DNA of 64,000 bases from Klugiella xanthotipulae (GCF_006716695.1 NZ_VFPN01000003.1:496001-560000), one strand, 5' to 3'. Numbered from the stretch's first letter, positions 1 to 10,182 are shown. The notes: generated by a model from the sequence alone, not told the origin. Made by a program: numbers and translations.

Positions 1-2
1 GT

Positions 3-695
3 ATAAGCGGCGTTCGTCCGCAGATTTTACCCGCGCCGTCACGCGTATTCGCCCAGGGAATCGCGCACAGCAGCGACCTCTGGCGGCACGCCTCGGCCAC
101 ACTTCAGGTCACGCTGATCGGATGCAGCCTCACGTTGATCGTCAGCTGGCTCATTGCGACGGCCGTCGATTTCATTCCCTGGTTCCGTCTCTCGGTCACC
201 CCCTTTCTCGTCGCCTCGCAGACCATTCCCATCGTCGCGATCGCGCCGCTCATGATCATCTGGTTTGGTTTCGGCACGTTACCCAAAGTTCTTGTTATCA
301 TACTTGTCACGTTTTTCCCCATCACTCTGGGTCTGATCGAGGGATTCCTCACCACGAGTCCCACCGCAACAGCCCTCCTCACGAGCATGGGTGCCTCCCG
401 CTGGCAGATCTTCTACCGCCTGCGGGTGCCGCAGGCCATGCCGCGCTTCTTCACGTCGCTTCGTATTGGTGTCACCTACGCCGTTGTAGGGGCAATCTTT
501 GCGGAGTATGTTGGGGCCCGCGCCGGGTTGGGTCTCTACATGAGCGCACAGAAGAATTCGTTCCGCACCGACCTCGTGCTGGCCGCGGTGGCACTCACCG
601 CCCTCATGAGCGTCGCCCTCTTCCTCTTCACCTACCTGGTGCAGCGTATCGTTGCCCCCTGGACCGTTGTCACCGGAAAGGATACTCGCGGATGA
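3..695 (+). CDS. ABC transporter permease (SsuC/ThiX type), 5' end outside window
   Basis: This is the inner-membrane permease of an ABC importer in the BPD_transp_1 (SsuC/TauC/ThiX) family. The frame is open from base 3 with no start codon, so the gene begins upstream of the window. The visible part has the family pattern: an entry helix region with LPAPSRV near the edge, several hydrophobic segments, and the EAA-type coupling loop around MGASRWQIFYRLRVPQAMPR, followed by the EYVGARAGLG segment typical of pyrimidine-precursor and alkanesulfonate permeases. It overlaps the downstream ATPase by 4 nt (ATGA), so the two are co-translated. The substrate-binding protein should lie upstream, out of view. 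Thiamine-precursor (HMP) or sulfonate transport are both possible; the substrate cannot be read from the sequence. Confidence 0.85.
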   Translation: MSGVRPQILPAPSRVFAQGIAHSSDLWRHASATLQVTLIGCSLTLIVSWLIATAVDFIPWFRLSVTPFLVASQTIPIVAIAPLMIIWFGFGTLPKVLVIILVTFFPITLGLIEGFLTTSPTATALLTSMGASRWQIFYRLRVPQAMPRFFTSLRIGVTYAVVGAIFAEYVGARAGLGLYMSAQKNSFRTDLVLAAVALTALMSVALFLFTYLVQRIVAPWTVVTGKDTRG

Positions 696-1510
696 GCGCC
701 AACACTCCCCTCCGCAGCGCCCCCGGTCTCCCCCTCAAGATCTCGAATGTGAGCAAATCCTTCGCCACGAATCGCGACGTCCGACCCGTGCTCACTGACA
801 TCTCGATAACCGTCAACCGCGGTGAGTTTGTCTCGCTGATCGGCCCGAGTGGCTGCGGTAAAAGCACGCTGTTCAATATCCTCGCAGGCCTCGACAGGGC
901 CGACAGCGGCGAAGTTGTTATTGATGGGGTCACACTCCCCCTCACCGGTTCGGCTAAGCGTTTCCGGCACAGGGCGGCTCACTGCGCCTACATGCCACAG
1001 GACGATGTACTCTTCCCCTGGCGCACCGTTCTCGATAACGCGATTCTGGGGTTGCAGATCGCCGGAACAGGGCGGGCCGAGGCCCGGGCTCGGGCGCGCG
1101 ATCTCTTTCCCGCTTTTGGCTTGACCGGGTTCGAGGATGCCCACCCCGAGCATCTCTCCGGTGGGATGCGCCAGCGGGTGGCCCTGCTCCGTACGGTGCT
1201 TCAGGGCACCAACACTCTCCTTCTTGACGAACCCTTTGGGGCGCTCGACTCGCTCACCCGCACCGATATGCAGGACTGGTTACACGGTATGTGGCGCGAT
1301 ATGGGGTGGACGATACTACTTATTACCCATGACATTCGTGAAGCAGTGCGACTCTCGGATCGAGTCATTGCGCTCACACCGCGACCCGCATCAGTGCGCG
1401 GCATTATCGAACTATCGCGGCCACGGGGTGACGGCTTCGAGCCATCCATCACATCGCAGGAGATGATGCGGGCGGAGACCACTCTCACCACACTGCTGCA
1501 CAACACCTAG
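692..1510 (+). CDS. ABC transporter ATP-binding protein (SsuB/TauB/ThiZ type)
   Basis: This is the 272-residue ATPase that powers the permease just upstream; its ATG overlaps the permease stop codon. All nucleotide-binding motifs are intact: Walker A GPSGCGKST near residue 53, a Q-loop in YMPQDD, the signature LSGGMRQR, Walker B LLLDEPFGALD and the switch histidine in LLITHD. FALLFPW-type Q-loop wording (DDVLFPWRTV) and the overall length fit the nitrate/sulfonate/taurine/thiamine-precursor subfamily. It is the last gene of its operon and converges on dnaE with a 25-base gap, in which I see no clear terminator. The specific substrate is unknown. Confidence 0.9.
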   Translation: MSANTPLRSAPGLPLKISNVSKSFATNRDVRPVLTDISITVNRGEFVSLIGPSGCGKSTLFNILAGLDRADSGEVVIDGVTLPLTGSAKRFRHRAAHCAYMPQDDVLFPWRTVLDNAILGLQIAGTGRAEARARARDLFPAFGLTGFEDAHPEHLSGGMRQRVALLRTVLQGTNTLLLDEPFGALDSLTRTDMQDWLHGMWRDMGWTILLITHDIREAVRLSDRVIALTPRPASVRGIIELSRPRGDGFEPSITSQEMMRAETTLTTLLHNT

Positions 1511-1535
1511 CAAGAAGCGGTAACCGGAGACCACT

Positions 1536-4500
1536 CTAAGACAGAGAGCTCGGACCGAGGAGTCCCTTTACATCACCGAAGAAGTCTGCACTCACCGTCA
1601 CGCTATAGGGCACCTCAAAGACACGAATAACGTCGTTGGTGAGGAGGTGCAACCGCACCTCGTTCTGACCGGGATGCCGACCTAGCACCTCCCGCAGGTC
1701 ACGGATCACCTTTTCCGTGGCACGGCGATCCTGCACCGAGATCTCGATGGGCGCGCCAACCTCAGCCACAGCCACCTCCGGCAGGCTCACTCCGTAGGCG
1801 TGCATCGACATCCCGTCGTCGCGTGCGTTGATCTTACCCCGCACCGACGCGATCGAGTCACTCTCGAGAATTGGCCCAAACTCCAGGTATGACTTACCCA
1901 TGAGTAGCACCTGCAACTCACCCGTAAAATCTTCGACCGTAATCATGCCGTACTGGTTGCCAGACTTGGCTACGCGGTGCTGCACACTCGTGATGAGCCC
2001 AGCAACCGTGACAGTTTCGCCATCAAAGTTGGCATCAGGGTTGTGGATCTCGCTGATCGTGGTGGTGGCGTGCTTGGCTAAAGCCAGTTCCAACCCCGCG
2101 AGCGGGTGGTCAGAGACGTAAAGCCCCAGCATGTCTCGCTCAAACGCGAGCTTATCTTTCTTCGCCCACTCGGGCCGCTCGGGAACGTAGTAGTCTTCCT
2201 CTTCAGAAAACAGGTCACCAAACAGATCAACCTGGCCGTGGGCCTCGTTGCGTTTGAGAAGAGCGGCAGCGTCAACTGCATCCTCGTGAATCTCTACCAG
2301 TGCGCGGCGAACCGGAGACACCGAGTCGAACGCGCCCGCCTTGATCAGCGAATCAACCGTCCGTTTATTCAGCACGGTAAGCGGCACCTTGTTGAGGAAG
2401 TCGTGGAACGAGCTGAAATTCCCCTTCTCCTCGCGGGCCGCACGGATCAGCTCCACCACGTTTGCACCCACGTTTCGGATGGCACCCAAGCCAAAGCGGA
2501 TGTCCTTATCCACTGCTGAGAAATGCACAAACGACTCGTTAACATCCGGGGCCAGCACTTGAATACCCATACGTCGGCACTCGTTCAGGTACATCCCCAG
2601 TTTGTCTTTCGAATCGCCAACGCTTGTCAGCAGCGCGGCCATAAACTCAGCAGGGTAATTGGCTTTGAGATAGGCCGTCCAGTAGCTGAGCACACCGTAT
2701 GCGGCCGAGTGCGCCTTATTAAAGGCGTAATCAGAGAATGGCAGCAGGATATCCCACAGGGTCTTGACCGCGGCGTTCGAGTAGCCGTTATCGTTCATCC
2801 CCTTCGAAAAACCCTCAAACTGCTTATCTAGCTCGGATTTCTTCTTTTTACCCATCGCGCGACGAAGCAGATCTGCCTGGGCAAGCGTAAATCCGGCAAG
2901 TTTCTGGGCGATCGACATCACCTGCTCCTGATACACGATCAGCCCATAAGTGCCACCCAACACCTCCCGCAGCGGCTCTTCGAGCTCCGGATGGATGGGA
3001 ACGATATCCTGCTGACCATTCTTACGCAGCGCGTAGTTGGTGTGCGAGTTGGCCCCCATCGGACCGGGTCGGTACAGGGCCAGCACAGCTGAAATATCCT
3101 CGAAATTATCGGGCTTCATTAACCGCAGCAGGCCACGCATGGGGCCACCATCAAGCTGGAAAACACCGAGCGTATCCCCCCGGGCAATCAAATCGTAGGC
3201 CGATTGATCGGTCAGGTCGAGGCCTTCGAGAATCAGCTCCATGTTGCGATTAGCACGGATGTTATCCAGGGCATCGTCCAAGATCGTCAGGTTCCGCAAC
3301 CCTAAAAAGTCCATCTTGATCAGCCCGAGCGACTCGCACGCCGGGTAGTCAAACTGTGTGACGATCTGACCATCCTGCTCGCGTTTCATAATCGGGATGA
3401 TGTCGATCAGAGGGTCGCTCGACATGATCACACCGGCCGCGTGCACGCCCCACTGACGCTTCAGGTTCTCAATACCGCGGGCGGTATCGAACACCTTCTG
3501 AGCTTCTGGGTCCACCTCCAAGATGGCACGAAAGTCTGAGGCCTCCTTGTAACGCGGGTGCTCGGGATCCACGATTCCGCTCAGCGGGATGTCCTTCCCC
3601 ATCACAGCCGGTGGCATCGCCTTGGTCAACTTCTCACCCATACCATACGGAAACCCGAGTACCCGGGAAGAATCTTTGAGAGCTTGCTTAGCTTTGATTG
3701 TGCCGTACGTGACGATCTGAGCGACGCGCTCATCACCGTATTTATCGGTCACATATTTGATGACCTCGCCGCGACGACGCTCGTCAAAGTCAACGTCAAA
3801 GTCGGGCATAGAGACGCGATCAGGGTTGAGGAATCTCTCGAAGATCAGTCCGTGCTGGAGCGGATCCAAATCCGTGATCTTCATCGCATACGCAGCCATC
3901 GACCCCGCTCCGGAACCGCGGCCCGGGCCCACACGGATTCCGTTCTTCTTAGACCAATTAATGAAGTCAGCCACCACCAGGAAGTAGCCGGGAAACCCCA
4001 TCTGCACGATCACACCGACCTCGTAGTCGGCCTGTTTACGCACCGCGTCGGGGATGCCTGCAGGATATCGCTCGTGCAGCCCCGTCTCGACTTCCTTGAT
4101 GAACCAACTCTCCTCGTTCTCCCCGGCAGGACAGGGATAGCGCGGCATATAGTTGGCCGACGTATCAAAAGCAGTTTCGCACCGCTCCGCGATCAGGAGG
4201 GTGTTATCACAGGCCTCAGGATAGTCGCGGAATAGCTGACGCATCTCAGCCGGGGTCTTAAGGTAGAACTCATTGGCATCGAATTTGAAACGGTTCGGAT
4301 CGTCAAGGCGCGAACCAGACTGCACACACAATAGGGCAGCGTGTGACTCGGCATCAGCCGCGTGGGTGTAATGAAGGTCGTTGGTTGCTACCAGCGGCAG
4401 ACCCAGGTCCTGGGAGAGCTTGATCAGATCAGCCATCACCCGACGCTCAATATCAATGCCGTGGTCCATGATCTCGCAGTAGTAGTTTTCGGCACCAAAG

Positions 4501-5039
4501 ATGTCCCGAAAATCCGCAGCCGCCTGGCGCGCCTCGGTGTACTGTCCCAGCCGCAGCCTCGTCTGCACCTCGCCGCTTGGACAACCGGTCGTGGCGATCA
4601 GACCCTTGGCATGTTCACTCAAAATCTCACGATCCATACGTGGCTTAAAGTAGTAGCCCTCAATTGACGCCCGGCTGGAGAGGCGAAACAAGTTGTGCAT
4701 TCCCGTCTGCGACGCTGAGAGGAGGGTCATGTGGGTGTAGGAACCAGCACCGGAAACATCATCACCGCTACCGCTCCCCCAACGCACACGCGTACGATCA
4801 CTACGGTGGGTTCCCGGCGTGACGTAGGCCTCAGTGCCAATGATGGGTTTGATGCCGGCATTTGTCGCAGTGTTCCAAAAGTCAAAAGCACCAAACGTGT
4901 TTCCGTGGTCAGTAACAGCGATAGCGGGCATTCCCTGCCGAACGGCTTCCTCGATGAGGGGCTTGACTCGCGCCGCTCCATCCAGCATCGAGTACTCACT
5001 ATGCACATGCAAATGCACAAAAGAATCTGTCTTCGACAC
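1536..5039 (-). CDS. dnaE: DNA polymerase III alpha subunit
   Basis: This is the replicative DNA polymerase catalytic subunit, 1167 residues, the normal size for actinobacterial DnaE1. The order of domains is readable: an N-terminal PHP domain opening with FVHLHVHSEYSMLDG (metal-binding HxH, so the proofreading PHP site looks intact), the polymerase core with the catalytic aspartates in PDFDVDFDERRR around residue 413 and another near 576 (KMDFLGLRN), a helix-hairpin-helix region, and an OB fold near residues 1009-1085 (VTVAGLITSVQHR). The start is GTG at 5039. It sits at the far end of the dcw cluster behind rluD and lspA, a common arrangement in actinobacteria. Nothing looks damaged. Confidence 0.97.
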   Translation of the reverse strand: MSKTDSFVHLHVHSEYSMLDGAARVKPLIEEAVRQGMPAIAVTDHGNTFGAFDFWNTATNAGIKPIIGTEAYVTPGTHRSDRTRVRWGSGSGDDVSGAGSYTHMTLLSASQTGMHNLFRLSSRASIEGYYFKPRMDREILSEHAKGLIATTGCPSGEVQTRLRLGQYTEARQAAADFRDIFGAENYYCEIMDHGIDIERRVMADLIKLSQDLGLPLVATNDLHYTHAADAESHAALLCVQSGSRLDDPNRFKFDANEFYLKTPAEMRQLFRDYPEACDNTLLIAERCETAFDTSANYMPRYPCPAGENEESWFIKEVETGLHERYPAGIPDAVRKQADYEVGVIVQMGFPGYFLVVADFINWSKKNGIRVGPGRGSGAGSMAAYAMKITDLDPLQHGLIFERFLNPDRVSMPDFDVDFDERRRGEVIKYVTDKYGDERVAQIVTYGTIKAKQALKDSSRVLGFPYGMGEKLTKAMPPAVMGKDIPLSGIVDPEHPRYKEASDFRAILEVDPEAQKVFDTARGIENLKRQWGVHAAGVIMSSDPLIDIIPIMKREQDGQIVTQFDYPACESLGLIKMDFLGLRNLTILDDALDNIRANRNMELILEGLDLTDQSAYDLIARGDTLGVFQLDGGPMRGLLRLMKPDNFEDISAVLALYRPGPMGANSHTNYALRKNGQQDIVPIHPELEEPLREVLGGTYGLIVYQEQVMSIAQKLAGFTLAQADLLRRAMGKKKKSELDKQFEGFSKGMNDNGYSNAAVKTLWDILLPFSDYAFNKAHSAAYGVLSYWTAYLKANYPAEFMAALLTSVGDSKDKLGMYLNECRRMGIQVLAPDVNESFVHFSAVDKDIRFGLGAIRNVGANVVELIRAAREEKGNFSSFHDFLNKVPLTVLNKRTVDSLIKAGAFDSVSPVRRALVEIHEDAVDAAALLKRNEAHGQVDLFGDLFSEEEDYYVPERPEWAKKDKLAFERDMLGLYVSDHPLAGLELALAKHATTTISEIHNPDANFDGETVTVAGLITSVQHRVAKSGNQYGMITVEDFTGELQVLLMGKSYLEFGPILESDSIASVRGKINARDDGMSMHAYGVSLPEVAVAEVGAPIEISVQDRRATEKVIRDLREVLGRHPGQNEVRLHLLTNDVIRVFEVPYSVTVSADFFGDVKGLLGPSSLS

Positions 5040-5090
5040 GATGTCTCCCAGGGGTTGCAGGTGAGCCTTAATCTTACTCGAGACAGGTGG

Positions 5091-6011
5091 CTAGTGTCCG
5101 CGAAGAACCGCTAAAGCGTGCTGCAAATCAGCCGGGTATTCACTCTCGTAGGTGACCCACTCGGTCGTTCCTGGATGCATAAAAGAGAGTTCCTTGGCAT
5201 GCAACCACTGGCGTTCCAGCCCCAGCTTGGTCGTCAAGGTGGGATCAGCGCCGTACATGCTGTCACCCACGCAGGGGTGACGCTGGGCAGCCATATGTAC
5301 GCGAATCTGGTGTGTGCGACCCGTCTCCAGGTGCACCTCCAGCAGCGAAGCATAGGGAAAGGCCTCCAGCGTCGCGTAGTGCGTGATGGAGGACTTACCA
5401 CCCTGAGTCACCGCAAATTTCCACTCGGAGCTCGGGTGGCGCCCAATCGGTGCGTCAATGGTTCCAGACGAAGGGTCGGGGTGTCCCTGCACAATAGCGT
5501 GATAGACCTTATCCACCGTTCGATCACGAAAGGCACGTTTCATTAGGCTATAGGCATTTTCGCTTTTGGCGACCACCATCACGCCGCTCGTACCCACATC
5601 GAGACGGTGCACAATACCGGCACGTTCCTGGGCACCCGAGGTAGCGATGGTGTAACCAGCAGCAGCCAGTGCACCCAGCACGGTCGGGCCAGCCCAGCCC
5701 ACCGCCGGGTGAGCGGCAATTCCCACTGGTTTGTCGATAACAACGATATCTGCATCATCGTGAATGATCCGGAAGTCCTCAACTTCAACCGGTATCACCT
5801 GAGGCCCCTCCTTAGGAGCCCACTGAACATCAAGCATCGAGCCAGCATGCAGACGATCAGACTTGCCCACACGGGACCCGTCAACTCGAACCCCGCCGGC
5901 TATCAAAACATCGGCCGCAAAACTGCGGGAAAACCCGAGCAACTTGGCTAAGCCCGCGTCAACACGAACACCGTCGAGTCCGTCGGGAACGTACAGGCTT
6001 CTACTCTCCAC
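5091..6011 (-). CDS. rluD: RluA-family 23S rRNA pseudouridine synthase
   Basis: This enzyme isomerises specific uridines of 23S rRNA to pseudouridine. It has an N-terminal S4 RNA-binding domain ([13 protein letters not shown]...[13 protein letters not shown]) and the RluA catalytic domain with the signature HRLDVGTSG near residue 140, whose Asp is the nucleophile. I chose the GTG at 6011, giving 306 residues: it is preceded by a purine-rich GGGAA element, matches the usual family length, and overlaps lspA by only 11 nt, whereas the longer open frame would run far into lspA. It is co-transcribed with lspA and lies upstream of dnaE. The exact modified position (RluD or another RluA member) is inferred from the family only. 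Confidence 0.92.
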   Translation of the reverse strand: MESRSLYVPDGLDGVRVDAGLAKLLGFSRSFAADVLIAGGVRVDGSRVGKSDRLHAGSMLDVQWAPKEGPQVIPVEVEDFRIIHDDADIVVIDKPVGIAAHPAVGWAGPTVLGALAAAGYTIATSGAQERAGIVHRLDVGTSGVMVVAKSENAYSLMKRAFRDRTVDKVYHAIVQGHPDPSSGTIDAPIGRHPSSEWKFAVTQGGKSSITHYATLEAFPYASLLEVHLETGRTHQIRVHMAAQRHPCVGDSMYGADPTLTTKLGLERQWLHAKELSFMHPGTTEWVTYESEYPADLQHALAVLRGH

Positions 6012-6621
6012 GAGCAGTTCCCGTGTCGAGGTCAGTTTCGGAGCGCATATTCCCAACTTTCCGATCCCCCGCAATCGAAACCTCTCGACGACCATCAATC
6101 CGGATCCCCCGAAAAGTGAGGATCACGAAGACGATCATGCTGCTCACAATCGCCACATCGGCCAGATTATAAATCGCAGGGAGCAGCCAAGGCATTGAAA
6201 TGAAGTCGATCACATGGCCAACGCCAAATCCGGGTTCACGAAAAAAGCGGTCACTCAGGTTGCCCAAGGTTCCCCCCAGCAACAAACCCAAAAAAACTGC
6301 CCATCCGAGCGAACGAATACGTGATGAGTACCACAGGACAAATATGGTGACAGCGGATGCCAGGATCGAGAAAATCCAGGTACTCCCACTCGCGAAAGAA
6401 AAGGCGGCCCCCGCATTTCGGACGAAGTAGAACTGGAGTGCGTCACCAATCACCGGAACTTGAACACCATAATCCAGGTTATTGACCACCCAAAACTTGC
6501 TGAACTGGTCAACTCCATAGACAAAGACTGCAAGCGCGACAAGCAGCAGAATCGCCGTGCGCCGCCGCCCCGCAGAACCAGGTTCGCTCAACTCAGCAGA
6601 AGGCTCCTCTATCCCGCTCAA
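6001..6621 (-). CDS. lspA: Lipoprotein signal peptidase
   Basis: This is signal peptidase II, the membrane aspartyl protease that cuts signal peptides from diacylglyceryl-modified prolipoproteins. It has four hydrophobic segments and the two catalytic aspartates in conserved settings, GNLSDRFF (about residue 124) and YNLADVAI (about residue 155); [10 protein letters not shown] is the conserved N-AAFS box. The hydrophilic N-terminus of about 20 residues and the charged tail after the last helix are longer than in E. coli but usual for actinobacteria. The start is TTG at 6621, which overlaps the divIVA stop codon (TTGA), so translation is probably coupled. Confidence 0.95.
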   Translation of the reverse strand: MSGIEEPSAELSEPGSAGRRRTAILLLVALAVFVYGVDQFSKFWVVNNLDYGVQVPVIGDALQFYFVRNAGAAFSFASGSTWIFSILASAVTIFVLWYSSRIRSLGWAVFLGLLLGGTLGNLSDRFFREPGFGVGHVIDFISMPWLLPAIYNLADVAIVSSMIVFVILTFRGIRIDGRREVSIAGDRKVGNMRSETDLDTGTARGE

Positions 6622-7265
6622 TCGAGACCGGCCGGGGCACCCTCCGGCTCCGGCGAGCCGTCGAGCCCGCGAAGCTGGCCCTGAATGTAGCTGCGGAGCG
6701 TGGAACGATACTCGCCCTCAAATTCACGAAGTTCTTTAATCTTTCCCTGAAGCTCGGCACGCTCACCGTTCAGGCGTGCAAGTTCGTCAGCCCGCTGCTT
6801 CTGAGCGTCGGAAACGAGTTCGCGAGCAGTGCTCTCGCCCTCACGAATAAGCGCATCACGCTTCTCCTCGCCGTCCCGGACGTGTTTGTCATGCAGCTCA
6901 AGGGCTAGTTGAAGCATCCCGCTGCTCTTTGACGCCTCGGTTGCCAACCCGGCACCGGCAAGAGCGGGTGCCGCAGGGGTTGGAGCGCTCACGACGGGCT
7001 CCGCGTGAGTAACAACGGTCTCTTCGATGTCGTCGGCACCCGAGAAAGCGGAGCGCGGCTGAGCAAACTCGTTCGCTTCCATGCTCTGTACACGATCACG
7101 AAGCTCTTCGTTCTCCTGTCGCAACGCGTTTGCCTCAGCTTCAAGACGACGCAATTCGATTCCAACCTCATCAAGGAAGTCATCAACCTGATCAAGGTCG
7201 TATCCATCACGGAACTTCGTGATCGTAAACCTCTTGTTTACGACATCTTCAGGTGTCAAAGCCAT
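6618..7265 (-). CDS. divIVA: DivIVA/Wag31 polar growth scaffold
   Basis: This is the coiled-coil protein that marks negatively curved membrane at the cell poles and recruits the peptidoglycan machinery in actinobacteria. The N-terminal membrane-binding domain begins MALTPEDVVNKRF and continues DGYDLDQVDDFLDEV, the DivIVA signature, followed by a long heptad-type coiled coil (LRRLEAEANALRQENEELRDRV). An alanine/proline-rich linker follows, then a second coiled coil, ending at 215 residues. It lies between yggT and lspA, as in other actinobacteria. A 111-base gap upstream could hold its own promoter: a TCGACA-like -35 element with a weak -10 element lies in it, but I could not settle on one. 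Confidence 0.95.
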   Translation of the reverse strand: MALTPEDVVNKRFTITKFRDGYDLDQVDDFLDEVGIELRRLEAEANALRQENEELRDRVQSMEANEFAQPRSAFSGADDIEETVVTHAEPVVSAPTPAAPALAGAGLATEASKSSGMLQLALELHDKHVRDGEEKRDALIREGESTARELVSDAQKQRADELARLNGERAELQGKIKELREFEGEYRSTLRSYIQGQLRGLDGSPEPEGAPAGLD

Positions 7266-7376
7266 CGCTGGTCTCTTTCGTTAGTCTTCGCCACACTCGC
7301 GGCGTCACATCAACGCTAGCAAACCACTGAAGATAATGTGTAGCGTGACACCATGTCGAGCGAATTCGGTCAAATA

Positions 7377-7667
7377 TTAGGGGAGTATTGCCAGGATGAC
7401 CCAGCAAGCTATGAGGGTAATCATCCAGCCAAAGTCCAGTGACAGGCTGCCAATTCGAAGCGGTGGGATCAGCTTACGGATGAAGCGGATGGGAGGGTCA
7501 GTGATGGTGAATACCAGCTCAATCAGAACGACAACGAACCCCCGCGGTCGCCAGGCAGGGTTGAGAGCACGCACCCAGTCCAGGATAAACCGGGCCCAGA
7601 GGACAAGAATATAGAGCTGGACAATCAGCCGGGCAACAAAGCTAGCAACAAGGATTCCTTCAAGCAT
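7377..7667 (-). CDS. yggT: YggT family membrane protein
   Basis: This is a 96-residue integral membrane protein with two hydrophobic hairpins separated by a short charged stretch (DPPIRFIRKLIPP), which is the YggT (Pfam PF02325) hallmark. The family is often encoded between sepF and divIVA in Gram-positive bacteria, as it is here, and is thought to take part in division or envelope organisation. Its exact role is not known. It starts at ATG 7667, 18 bases after the sepF stop codon, so it is in the same transcript as sepF. Confidence 0.92.
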   Translation of the reverse strand: MLEGILVASFVARLIVQLYILVLWARFILDWVRALNPAWRPRGFVVVLIELVFTITDPPIRFIRKLIPPLRIGSLSLDFGWMITLIACWVILAILP

Positions 7668-7685
7668 TACGCGATGGACTCTGCC

Positions 7686-8147
7686 CTAGGAGTTCACAAA
7701 GAACGACGCCTCAGCCTCACCAGAGTCCGCCTGGTCGCCGCTCAGCGCAATATGTGAAGGTGAGAGCAAGAAAACCTTGTTTGTGACCCGTTCGATCTTT
7801 CCGTACAGCCCCTGCGAGAGTCCACTCGCGAAGTCGATGAGACGCTTCGCCTCGGCATCGTCCATCTGCGAGAGGTTGATGATGACAGGTACACCGTCAC
7901 GGAAGTTCTCTGCAATGACCTGTGCATCCCGGTACTGCTTGGGATGAACAGTCAAGATCTCGTTGAGAGGAGTTGCAGCTGGGCCACGGGTGGTGGCTCG
8001 ACGAAGCGGAGTCACCGGAGCACGCGTGGGAGCAGCAGCGGTAGGTGCAACCGGAGTTTGCTTTGCATCCGGTTCAACCTCCTCATATTCCAGCTCTTCA
8101 TCCGCAAGCCCCAGATAGACCATGGTCTTCTTCAGTGGATTGCTCAT
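7686..8147 (-). CDS. sepF: SepF cell division protein
   Basis: SepF anchors FtsZ to the membrane and bundles protofilaments. Actinobacteria lack FtsA, so it is the main membrane tether of the Z-ring. The 153-residue protein has an amphipathic N-terminus ([14 protein letters not shown]), an acidic and Ala/Pro/Thr-rich linker to about residue 60, and a C-terminal DUF552 fold ([19 protein letters not shown], then [20 protein letters not shown]). The ATG at 8147 has a good ribosome-binding site (GGAGG). It follows yggS and precedes yggT in the cluster. Confidence 0.95.
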   Translation of the reverse strand: MSNPLKKTMVYLGLADEELEYEEVEPDAKQTPVAPTAAAPTRAPVTPLRRATTRGPAATPLNEILTVHPKQYRDAQVIAENFRDGVPVIINLSQMDDAEAKRLIDFASGLSQGLYGKIERVTNKVFLLSPSHIALSGDQADSGEAEASFFVNS

Positions 8148-8179
8148 TAGTTACCTCCAACAGTTTGCCTACACTGAGA

Positions 8180-8863
8180 TTAGACCGTGTCTGGCCTGTT
8201 TCCCGTTATTGCCGTGCCAATCCGCAGGTGTGTCGCGCCCTCGGCAACAGCTTGAACATAATCCTGAGTCATGCCCGCCGAGATTTCCGTCGAGTCGGGG
8301 GCAATCTGACGCAAGTCTTCAGAATATCGTCTCAACCTGGCGAAAGCCCTAGCTGGCTCCTCGCCGAGAGGGGCAACAGCCATGACGCCCCTCAGCCGAA
8401 GGAGGGGGTGCCCTAGCACCCGTTCGGCAACAGGGAGTAACTCATCCGGAGACACTCCCCCACGATTTCGATCATCCGTCATATTGATCTGCAGAAAGCA
8501 CGACAGGGTACGTCCCGTGCGGGGTAACGCCTCGACAAGACGAACCCGATCAAAGCTATGCAGAACATCCGCATACTCTGCGACCTGGCGAATTTTCTTA
8601 CCCTGGATCTGGCCCACAAAATGCCATCTCAGGTCCAAATCACTCAGGTCAGCGGCCTTCTGCTGGGCTTCCTGGTGCCGGTTCTCACCAAAGTCGCGAA
8701 CGCCCAATCCGTATAGATCACGAATGAGGCTCACCGGGTGAAACTTAGTCACAACGACCGTGGTGATGTCCTCGGGGCGCCGACCGGCAGCGGCAGCAGC
8801 CGAAGCAACCCCCACACGAACGGCATCAAGCCGCTCGCTCAACAGTGCAGGTAGCTCACTCAC
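8180..8863 (-). CDS. yggS: YggS/PROSC family PLP-binding protein
   Basis: This belongs to the single-domain, alanine-racemase-like fold III PLP proteins (COG0325), which help keep the pyridoxal phosphate pool balanced and show no strong catalytic activity. The PLP lysine is in VVVTKFHPV, and the typical segments GVRDFGENRHQE, WHFVGQIQGKK, INMTDDRNRGG and SAGMTQDY are all present. It has 227 residues, starts at GTG 8863 and lies 4 bases from the ftsZ stop codon. The location between ftsZ and sepF is conserved in many Gram-positive bacteria. Confidence 0.94.
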   Translation of the reverse strand: MSELPALLSERLDAVRVGVASAAAAAGRRPEDITTVVVTKFHPVSLIRDLYGLGVRDFGENRHQEAQQKAADLSDLDLRWHFVGQIQGKKIRQVAEYADVLHSFDRVRLVEALPRTGRTLSCFLQINMTDDRNRGGVSPDELLPVAERVLGHPLLRLRGVMAVAPLGEEPARAFARLRRYSEDLRQIAPDSTEISAGMTQDYVQAVAEGATHLRIGTAITGNRPDTV

Positions 8864-8867
8864 CGAT

Positions 8868-10010
8868 TTACTTTAAAAAGTCGGGGATGTCAATATCATC
8901 GTCATCCGCAAAGGATGGATCAGGCAGCACGGCTTCAACGGGGGGCGACACGATAGCCTCACCAAATTCGGTGGCCCCCTCAGCGGAATCTTCAATCGGC
9001 TGCGTCTCAGCTGGCGTAATGTAAGTACGACGCTTGACCGTTTCCGGGGCCGCGTGGGCGGGTTCAACAGCATCAAACCCGGCCGCAATAACGGTGACAC
9101 GCACCTCGTCACCCAGAGTGTCGTCAATGACCGTGCCGAAAATAATGTTGGCCTCAGGGTGGACCGCATCCTGCACCAGTGAGGACGCCTCATAGATTTC
9201 GTTGAGTCCCAGGTTAGAACCACCCTGGATGCTGAGGAGAACACCGTGTGCACCCTCAATACTGGCCTCCAGAAGGGGCGATGCTACGGCTAGCTCCGCC
9301 GCTTTGATCGCCCGGTCAGCACCGCGAGCGGAGCCGATCCCCATAAGCGCGGAACCTGCCCCCTGCATAACCGACTTCACGTCTGCAAAGTCGAGGTTAA
9401 TTAGACCCGGGGTGGTAATCAGGTCGGTGATGCCTTGCACACCGGCCAGGAGAACCTGGTCCGCGGAAGCGAAAGCCTCAACCATGCTGATCCCCGGGTC
9501 ACTGATTTCAAGCAAGCGGTCATTAGGAACCACGATAAGAGTGTCAACTTCTTCACGAAGCGTGTGGATGCCGGCGTCCGCCTGGGCCGCGCGACGCTTG
9601 CCCTCGAAGCTAAATGGACGGGTAACAACGCCGATTGTGAGGGCACCGATTGACCGGGCAATCCGGGCAACAATCGGGGCCGCACCCGTGCCGGTTCCAC
9701 CACCCTCGCCCGCCGTCACAAAAACCATATCGGCACCGGCGAGAGCCTCTTCAACCTCTTCCGCATGGTCTTCGGCGGCACGACGGCCAACCTCAGGATC
9801 AGCTCCGGCACCCAGCCCGCGGGTCAACACGCGCCCAATGTCAAGTTTGACGTCGGCATCACTGAGGAGGAGAGCTTGAGCATCCGTATTGACGGCGATA
9901 AATTCTACGCCGCGGAGCCCCAACTCAATCATTCGATTGACGGCGTTAACCCCACCGCCACCCACGCCAACGACCTTGATCACTGCGAGGTAGTTCTGAT
10001 TATTTGACAC
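8868..10010 (-). CDS. ftsZ: Cell division GTPase FtsZ
   Basis: FtsZ is the tubulin-like GTPase that polymerises at midcell and forms the Z-ring. The protein has 380 residues. It shows the N-terminal [14 protein letters not shown] nucleotide loop, the tubulin signature [10 protein letters not shown] near residues 104-113, the T7 loop [11 protein letters not shown], a variable acidic linker, and the conserved C-terminal peptide IDIPDFLK that docks SepF and other partners. The GTG start is preceded by GGAGG. The 172-base upstream gap suggests that it also has its own promoter in addition to read-through from ftsQ. Confidence 0.98.
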   Translation of the reverse strand: MSNNQNYLAVIKVVGVGGGGVNAVNRMIELGLRGVEFIAVNTDAQALLLSDADVKLDIGRVLTRGLGAGADPEVGRRAAEDHAEEVEEALAGADMVFVTAGEGGGTGTGAAPIVARIARSIGALTIGVVTRPFSFEGKRRAAQADAGIHTLREEVDTLIVVPNDRLLEISDPGISMVEAFASADQVLLAGVQGITDLITTPGLINLDFADVKSVMQGAGSALMGIGSARGADRAIKAAELAVASPLLEASIEGAHGVLLSIQGGSNLGLNEIYEASSLVQDAVHPEANIIFGTVIDDTLGDEVRVTVIAAGFDAVEPAHAAPETVKRRTYITPAETQPIEDSAEGATEFGEAIVSPPVEAVLPDPSFADDDDIDIPDFLK

Positions 10011-10182
10011 GTTCGGCCTCCGCTGAAACCTTAAACCTCTACTAGAAGATTAAAGTTATTCTCAGTATACAATTCCTGTGGTTCACGCTACGGGCGAATC
10101 TGCCCTCACCGTGTATGACGTTCCGCGTGTCGAAATGTTGAGGCAAAATCCACCACACTTCCTCAACCCACACGCCACGTGA
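10011..10182 (-). promoter_or_regulatory. ftsZ leader: possible promoter and hairpin
   Basis: This is the longest gap inside the murC-ftsZ stretch. On the minus strand it contains an inverted repeat GTTGAGG-N17-CCTCAAC (10137-10143 and 10161-10167) just after the ftsQ stop codon, which could form a weak hairpin, and a TATACT element (10064-10069) suitable as a -10 box 54 bases ahead of the ftsZ GTG. I found no convincing -35 box for it. ftsZ has dedicated promoters in many actinobacteria, so a promoter here is expected, but the exact site is uncertain. Confidence 0.35.

Noticed and set aside
122-691. Frame extending the ABC ATPase upstream to a 462-residue protein
   Set aside because: The extra residues are the permease gene read in another frame. 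The ATG at 692 overlaps the permease stop codon and starts the real ATPase.
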